In this document: piece after piece, positions 1 through 3,602 of the stretch
How the letters are laid out: every line of letters begins with the position of its first letter
Position numbering within the stretch: the first letter of the stretch is position 1
Source: an uncultured Candidatus Saccharibacteria bacterium
Lineage (GTDB): Bacteria; Patescibacteriota; Saccharimonadia; Saccharimonadales; Saccharimonadaceae
Reading direction: 5' to 3'
DNA: 5,818 nucleotides
Assembly (NCBI GenBank): GCA_938036845.1
Contig: CALHWA010000129.1
Span: forward strand, 1-5,818
Made by a program: the position numbers and the translations under genes
The notes under the pieces: model-generated
The model's database searches: none
Told to the model about the DNA's origin: nothing
What the model saw: the letters and a program-made list of their open reading frames with translations, nothing else

Positions 1-962
1 TGCGAATGCACGGACTGATTCAGGCGTATTCGCGGACGAATCGTATCCTTAATTCAATTAAAACCTATGGAAATATCGTGACATTTCGCAATTTAGAGGA
101 GGCGACCAATAAAGCTTTAGCACTTTTTGGTGACAGAGATGCGAAGGGTATTGTATTGCTGCGTCCTTTCCGGGATTACTATGAGGGCTATGAGGATGCC
201 GGAAAGAAAACGCCAGGCTATGTTGATTTGATCGCGGAGCTAAAAGATAAATTTCCAGTGGGCGAGATAATTACTGGTGAGCAAGAACAAAAGGAATTTG
301 TGAAGCTGTATGGTGCAATTCTGAGGCTGAAGAATATTCTGTCTAGCTTCGACGAGTTTATTGGCCAAGAGATTTTGGGCCAGCGAGATGTGCAAGATTA
401 TCACAGCATGTACATTGACCTCTACAATGAACTGCGGCCGAAATCTGATGAGAGTAAGGAGAATATCAACGACGATGTGATATTTGAAATGGAGCTTATC
501 AAGCAGGTTGAAATAAATATTGATTACATCCTGGAATTGATTCGGCAGTATCATGATAGCCATTTGAATAATAAAGAGATTTTAGTCGATATTGATAAAG
601 CCGTTAACTCATCTATAGAGTTGCGTAATAAAAAGGATTTGATCGAGCAGTTTATTGCGTCGCTTACCGTTGATAGTTCGGTTGACGGTGATTGGCAGGA
701 GTTTGTAAAATCAAGGAAAATCAAAGAATTGAACCAAATTATTGATGATCAAAAATTAGATAAAAAAGCAACATATATATTTGTTGAAAATGCTTTTCGC
801 GACGGATACGTACAATCAACCGGCACAGGTCTATCGCGGATACTGCCACCAATGTCGCGTTTTTCGCCTAGTGGAGAGCGTAGCAAAAAACGTGAAACAG
901 TGCTGAAAAAACTGAGAGATTTCTTTGATCGATTCTTTGATGTTTCGAATGAAAGCTTATAG
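1..962 (+). CDS. hsdR: Type I restriction enzyme R subunit (HsdR), C-terminal part, 5' end outside window
   Basis: HsdR is the ATP-dependent translocase and nuclease subunit of type I restriction-modification complexes; it joins HsdM and HsdS to pull DNA and cut it away from the recognition site. The frame is open from the left edge (first full codon at 3) to TAG at 960-962, giving 319 residues. Right at the edge is a run HGLIQAYSRTNRI, which matches superfamily 2 helicase motif VI of HsdR (Q7, R11 and R14 counted from the first full codon). The rest is a charged, mainly helical region typical of the EcoR124-type C-terminal domain that docks on the methyltransferase. The length after motif VI fits a complete C-terminus, so nothing suggests truncation at this end. 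The nuclease domain and the other helicase motifs, and probably hsdM and hsdS, lie to the left. Base composition is low in G+C (20 to 38 percent in 60-base lines I counted) against about 60 percent in the genes to the right, suggesting transfer. Confidence 0.92.
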   Translation, partial: RMHGLIQAYSRTNRILNSIKTYGNIVTFRNLEEATNKALALFGDRDAKGIVLLRPFRDYYEGYEDAGKKTPGYVDLIAELKDKFPVGEIITGEQEQKEFVKLYGAILRLKNILSSFDEFIGQEILGQRDVQDYHSMYIDLYNELRPKSDESKENINDDVIFEMELIKQVEINIDYILELIRQYHDSHLNNKEILVDIDKAVNSSIELRNKKDLIEQFIASLTVDSSVDGDWQEFVKSRKIKELNQIIDDQKLDKKATYIFVENAFRDGYVQSTGTGLSRILPPMSRFSPSGERSKKRETVLKKLRDFFDRFFDVSNESL

Positions 963-989
963 AGTGCGGAAAGTACAGGGCTCGGCTCC

Positions 990-1223
990 ATGAAAATACC
1001 CACCACGATCAAACCCAACTCCCGCCACCGCGAAGAAGTCGTGGTGGGTAGCGACGGCACGTATATTATCTACACCAAGGCGCCGGCGATTGAGGGCCGG
1101 GCGAATGCGGCGGCTATTAAGCTGCTAGCCAAATATTTTGGCGTGCCGCAGTCCCAGATTCGACTGCTGCACGGGGCGACATCGAAGCATAAGGTGTTTA
1201 ATATCGATAACGCAGTTCAATAA
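990..1223 (+). CDS. DUF167 / YggU family protein (UPF0235), 77 aa
   Basis: This is a small soluble protein of the DUF167 (YggU) family, a compact alpha/beta fold found across bacteria, archaea and eukaryotes with no firmly established biochemical role. Recognition rests on the family signature: KPNS near the start (residues 9-12), the core APAIEGRANAAAIKLLA (31-47), a FGVP turn (50-53) and the closing GATSKHKVF (62-70). The length is at the short end of the family (about 75 to 100 aa), and start and end look complete. The ATG at 990 is chosen because KIPTTIKPNS places the first beta strand correctly. A weak AGGG at 977-980 lies nine bases before it, so ribosome binding is not strong. It follows hsdR by 27 bases on the same strand and could be read through from it, but its codons are GC-rich like the genes to the right, so the two genes probably have different origins. 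It converges with the deacetylase gene. Confidence 0.9.
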   Translation: MKIPTTIKPNSRHREEVVVGSDGTYIIYTKAPAIEGRANAAAIKLLAKYFGVPQSQIRLLHGATSKHKVFNIDNAVQ

Positions 1224-1554
1224 AATACATGTCTGATTGGGCACAGAGTACCCAACAAAAAATGACAATATAGCTTTTGTAAACAGTACATCGCCAAGAA
1301 TTCTGGTGCGCATAATGTATACAAGAAAAGTGAGACGTTATAAAATGCTGGAACGTAAGTTGCCGAATAGCTGCTTCTTTCTTCTGCAAGAACCTGCCTT
1401 GTCTTACCTCATTGGATAAAGCGATGACAACACCATAATTAATCCGGTAGGTTTTCATTACGGTGCATTAATCTGCTTTTGCAATGCCGACGTGTATAAG
1501 CATAGGAAAGAAGGGCAAGACACTCAAAAAATCTTAATATTCAGGTGTATATTC
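1224..1554. other. AT-rich convergent intergenic gap without a supportable gene
   Basis: This stretch of 331 bases separates the convergent DUF167 and deacetylase genes. Two 60-base lines counted gave about 35 to 37 percent G+C, lower than both neighbours and close to hsdR. Short open frames exist on both strands (TTG at 1237 to a stop at 1419 on plus; ATG at 1458 on minus), but none has a ribosome binding site or a protein pattern I recognise. Past the 1417-1419 TAA, the same plus frame stays open again into the deacetylase end. An imperfect hairpin at 1237-1255 (TTGGG and CCCAA arms) is followed by A residues, not T, so it is not an intrinsic terminator for the plus strand. No tRNA or known RNA is apparent. 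It may be decayed foreign DNA left beside the restriction locus. Confidence 0.5.
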
Positions 1555-1572
1555 CTACGGATAATTTACACC
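1544..1572 (-). terminator. Possible weak hairpin at the 3' end of the deacetylase gene
   Basis: A perfect 6-bp inverted repeat (GGTGTA at 1544-1549, TACACC at 1567-1572) spans the deacetylase stop codon and can form a 29-base hairpin with one internal mismatch and three further A-T pairs. Read on the minus strand, a run of six T residues follows (plus-strand A run at 1526-1531), but about 12 bases after the stem, farther than in a canonical intrinsic terminator. The stem is also AU-rich inside. It could be a weak terminator or a 3'-end stabiliser, or chance. Confidence 0.2.
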
Positions 1573-3069
1573 GGGCACAGTCTTGCCCAGTAGCGCTTGC
1601 ACGGTGACGAAGCGATAGCCTTGCTGCTTGAGCGTGCTGAGGATGCAGGGTACGGCATTGACAGAGGTGGGGTGGATGTCGTGCATGAGGATGATAGCGC
1701 CTGGCCGCGCACCAGCAACGGCGCGATTGCAGACGATCGTGCTATTGCGATCGGCCCAATCGCGCGTATCGACCGACCACAAGATAGAGGCCATACCGCG
1801 CTGGCGTAGCTGCTCGAGGACGACGCTATTCACTGCGCCATATGGTGGACGCATGATGGTGGGCGCGGTGCCTGTTGCTTGAGTAATAGCACTGTTGGTG
1901 CGGTCGAGTTCGCTGCCGATTGCTTCGGCGCTATACTGCGGCAGCACCGGATGGCTCCACGAGTGATTACCGAGCTGGTGGCCACTGGTATGGATGCGGC
2001 GCGCGACGTCAGCACGGGCTGCAACTTTGCTGCCGATCATGAAGAATGTGCCTTTTGCGCCGTATTGGTCTAGGGTATCAAGCAGCTCGTTGGTGTATGG
2101 TCCAGGCCCGTCGTCGAAGGTGAGGGCGATGCAGGCTTGAGCGCAGGACGCAGAGGGCGCTGGTGAGGCTGGTGCAGGGGTAGCAATTGGCTTGGGCTGC
2201 GGCTTGGGCAGGGTAGGAATGGTGGCAATTTGCCGCGCCTGGGTGGTTTGCAGTGCGGCGAGGATACTGGTGAAGGGGAGAGAGATCGTCATTGTGCCAT
2301 ACGATGACGGCACGAGTGCAGCTTGGCTAAAGGGCCAGGCAAGTGTATTGTCATTGGTGATAACGAAGTTGGTGAGTGCGTCCTCTGTGACCATTTCGCC
2401 AAGATCGACGGCTGGCTGCTGGCGCTCGGCAATTGTTGCCGCAACGGAGCGCTGCGCAGCATCAATGACAGTGCGGAGGTGTACAGTATTACCGCCAACG
2501 AGATCGCGCAGGGTGATGGCTGCGCCGGTCTGCTTGTTGAATGTCCAAAATCGGGTAAAGCTGGCGGGGTGAGCACCGTGGGTGTCTTGGTTAGCCTGAA
2601 TAATAACAGATAGAGCAGTATTGGTATTGTGGGTAATTTGGTAGCTGATTGCCTCGGTCATTGGCCGATGGAAGGTGCGGCCAGCTGCTACGCTTTGGCG
2701 AAACTCATGATCGAGCTGGTCGATGGCGCTCGCGATAATAGTGTCGATCGTGTTATTGCCTGTCAGTGGATATTCGAGCGAAGCTTTTTCTTTAGCAGAG
2801 GTGCGGCTGACCAGCTTCGAGCGGATGCCTTGGTAGTGCGAATCGACGAAGGAGTATTTCTCGTCTGTTTTGTCGGTTGTGCGTGCGGCTGGTGGGGAAG
2901 GCTGCGGTGCAGCAGGCCGCACCACGTGGACGATAATAAGGGTAATAATGAGGCCACATAATGCACAGGCAAGTAGCGCAAGCAAGATAATCATGCGCCG
3001 CCGCGCTTGCGTGCAGCGCTGTTGGTGTCGCTGCAAACGCGATGCTGGTGAGGGAGATTGACGCTCCAT
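1555..3069 (-). CDS. Membrane-anchored polysaccharide deacetylase (NodB domain) with RsiV/PdaC-like N-terminal module, 504 aa
   Basis: This enzyme likely removes N-acetyl groups from peptidoglycan or another N-acetylated surface glycan outside the membrane. Order of parts: a basic cytoplasmic tail (1-25, ending RRR), one membrane helix (about 27-48), a Pro/Ala linker (51-63), a region of about 90-275 resembling the DUF4163/DUF3298 modules of RsiV and PdaC (YPLTGNNTID at 100-109, the ITLRDLVGG strand-turn at 185-193, a VPSSYGTM turn at 253-260), a Pro/Lys/Ala linker (286-306), then the NodB domain (about 312-495). All five NodB motifs are present: TFDDGP (317-322; D319 base, D320 metal), NHSWSH (368-373; metal ligands H369 and H373), RPPYG (407-411), DTRDW (434-438) and LMHDIH (461-466; H463). 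It should therefore be an active metal-dependent deacetylase. The architecture matches Bacillus PdaC, but substrate identity (MurNAc, GlcNAc or other) is inference. The ATG at 3069 is preferred because a promoter -10 box ends six bases before it; M26 is possible but would remove the positive tail. It is transcribed away from the secretion ATPase operon. Confidence 0.93.
   Translation of the reverse strand: MERQSPSPASRLQRHQQRCTQARRRMIILLALLACALCGLIITLIIVHVVRPAAPQPSPPAARTTDKTDEKYSFVDSHYQGIRSKLVSRTSAKEKASLEYPLTGNNTIDTIIASAIDQLDHEFRQSVAAGRTFHRPMTEAISYQITHNTNTALSVIIQANQDTHGAHPASFTRFWTFNKQTGAAITLRDLVGGNTVHLRTVIDAAQRSVAATIAERQQPAVDLGEMVTEDALTNFVITNDNTLAWPFSQAALVPSSYGTMTISLPFTSILAALQTTQARQIATIPTLPKPQPKPIATPAPASPAPSASCAQACIALTFDDGPGPYTNELLDTLDQYGAKGTFFMIGSKVAARADVARRIHTSGHQLGNHSWSHPVLPQYSAEAIGSELDRTNSAITQATGTAPTIMRPPYGAVNSVVLEQLRQRGMASILWSVDTRDWADRNSTIVCNRAVAGARPGAIILMHDIHPTSVNAVPCILSTLKQQGYRFVTVQALLGKTVPGVNYP
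2189..2209 (-). repeat. Short direct repeat encoding the Pro-Lys linker of the deacetylase
   Basis: The nine bases GGCTTGGGC occur twice, at 2189-2197 and 2201-2209, 12 bases apart and in the same reading frame. They encode the alternating KPQPKP segment of the linker before the NodB domain. Such in-frame repeats let linker length change by slippage without breaking the frame. It is probably only a by-product of the linker composition. Confidence 0.4.
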
Positions 3070-3075
3070 ACCGCT

Positions 3076-3084
3076 AGTATAGCA
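3076..3084 (-). promoter_or_regulatory. Extended -10 promoter of the deacetylase gene
   Basis: On the minus strand the sequence reads TGCTATACT: a TATACT -10 box (plus coordinates 3076-3081) preceded by the TGN extension (3082-3084). There is no good -35 hexamer at 17 bases, as expected when an extended -10 carries the promoter. The start codon ATG (3067-3069) begins seven bases after the box, so the predicted first transcribed base is the A of the ATG itself. This implies a leaderless mRNA and supports the choice of start codon. Confidence 0.6.
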
Positions 3085-3090
3085 AAATAA

Positions 3091-3126
3091 TGAGCATAAG
3101 CGCCATAGATATGATGATTATGCTCA
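3091..3126. promoter_or_regulatory. 9-bp perfect inverted repeat between divergent promoters, candidate operator
   Basis: TGAGCATAA at 3091-3099 is exactly mirrored by TTATGCTCA at 3118-3126, with 18 bases between (centre to centre 27 bp). The left arm lies inside the spacer of the deacetylase promoter and the right arm just upstream of the -35 region of the plus-strand promoter. Neither arm is followed by a T run, so a terminator is unlikely. A dimeric regulator binding both arms could control both transcription units. No regulator gene is in the window; the operator role is inferred from position and symmetry. Confidence 0.45.
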
Positions 3127-3150
3127 CACCTATTGCACCAGCGCAGCCTA

Positions 3151-3159
3151 TGGTATAAT
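3151..3159 (+). promoter_or_regulatory. Promoter (consensus TATAAT with TG element) of the 143-aa gene and ATPase operon
   Basis: The bases TGGTATAAT give a perfect TATAAT -10 box (3154-3159) with a TG extension (3151-3152). Only a weak TTGCAC (3133-3138) resembles a -35 element, at a short 15-base spacing. Transcription should start near 3166, leaving about five bases before the ATG at 3171. The AGG at 3162-3164 would then lie outside the transcript, so the first gene is nearly leaderless. The promoter should also serve the downstream ATPase gene. Confidence 0.7.
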
Positions 3160-3170
3160 TTAGGCAGAAT

Positions 3171-3602
3171 ATGGGACCACAACAGCCGCGATTCAATAGT
3201 TTTCCTGAGCAGCCTCGGGCAAACAACCAGAATATCTACCGTTCGCCAGCGCCTCAGGCGCACGAGCGGCTTCCTGCGTTGATGCCTGAGCGCCGGAGCG
3301 AGCAGCAGCCTGCCGATACGCACGAGATGATGCCAATGGTCCCGCAGCAGAGCCTCACGCTGCCAGCTCTGCCTACCACAGTTATTGCTGCGCCACAGCC
3401 CGACCCAGATACGACTGTCACGGCTGCTCCTGCAACTGCTGCAGACGAAGATCTGATCGAGAAAGACTGGGTTATCAAGCTCAAGCAGATCATTAAGGAT
3501 ACCCAAGATGACCCCTACCAGCGCGAGCAGCAGGTTAGTGCTCTGCAGCGCGACTATATCTACAAACGCTATGGACGCAAAATTGGTGCAACGGAGAACT
3601 AG
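3171..3602 (+). CDS. Small Pro/Gln-rich protein with conserved-looking charged helical C-terminus, operon partner of the ATPase, 143 aa
   Basis: I do not know a function for this protein. Residues 1-90 are low in complexity, rich in Pro, Gln, Ala and Arg, and probably disordered. From about residue 92 (DEDLIEKDW) to 139 (KRYGRKIG) it becomes a charged, helical domain with DDPYQREQQ and DYIYKRYGR segments. I recall similar IEK-W plus DDPY plus YIKKRY patterns in small proteins next to secretion-type ATPases in CPR genomes, but could not verify this. There is no signal peptide or membrane segment, so it is likely cytoplasmic. The start at 3171 is set by the TATAAT box 11 bases upstream; the next Met is about 37 codons in, within the disordered part. 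Its TAG (3600-3602) abuts the ATG of the ATPase gene, in the same frame, so the two are almost surely co-transcribed and perhaps act together, for example as an adaptor tethered to the ATPase or to DNA. Confidence 0.8.
   Translation: MGPQQPRFNSFPEQPRANNQNIYRSPAPQAHERLPALMPERRSEQQPADTHEMMPMVPQQSLTLPALPTTVIAAPQPDPDTTVTAAPATAADEDLIEKDWVIKLKQIIKDTQDDPYQREQQVSALQRDYIYKRYGRKIGATEN
3593..3596 (+). promoter_or_regulatory. Shine-Dalgarno site of the ATPase gene
   Basis: GGAG lies six bases before the ATG at 3603, inside the last codons of the preceding gene. This is a well-placed ribosome binding site. It supports the start at 3603 and shows that the organism uses Shine-Dalgarno initiation inside operons, in contrast to the apparently leaderless first genes at the neighbouring promoters. 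Confidence 0.75.

Noticed and set aside
937..963. Possible promoter for the DUF167 gene (TTGATG at 937-942, TATAGA at 958-963)
   Set aside because: The spacer is only 15 bases, both boxes deviate from consensus, and the region is AT-rich coding sequence where such matches are common.
1237..1255. Hairpin TTGGG/CCCAA after the DUF167 gene as an intrinsic terminator
   Set aside because: The stem is short with an internal mismatch and is followed by A residues on the plus strand; on the minus strand no T run follows it either.
1420..1560. Nitrilase-like fragment suggested by GFHYGALICF in the plus-strand frame after 1420
   Set aside because: Only a few residues resemble the Cys-centred nitrilase motif, the catalytic Glu and Lys regions are absent, and the frame has no start or ribosome binding site.
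2192..2572. A 126-codon plus-strand open frame inside the deacetylase gene
   Set aside because: It is antisense to the DUF3298-like and linker region of the deacetylase, has no ribosome binding site, and its translation is Arg/Ser/Val-rich without recognisable motifs.
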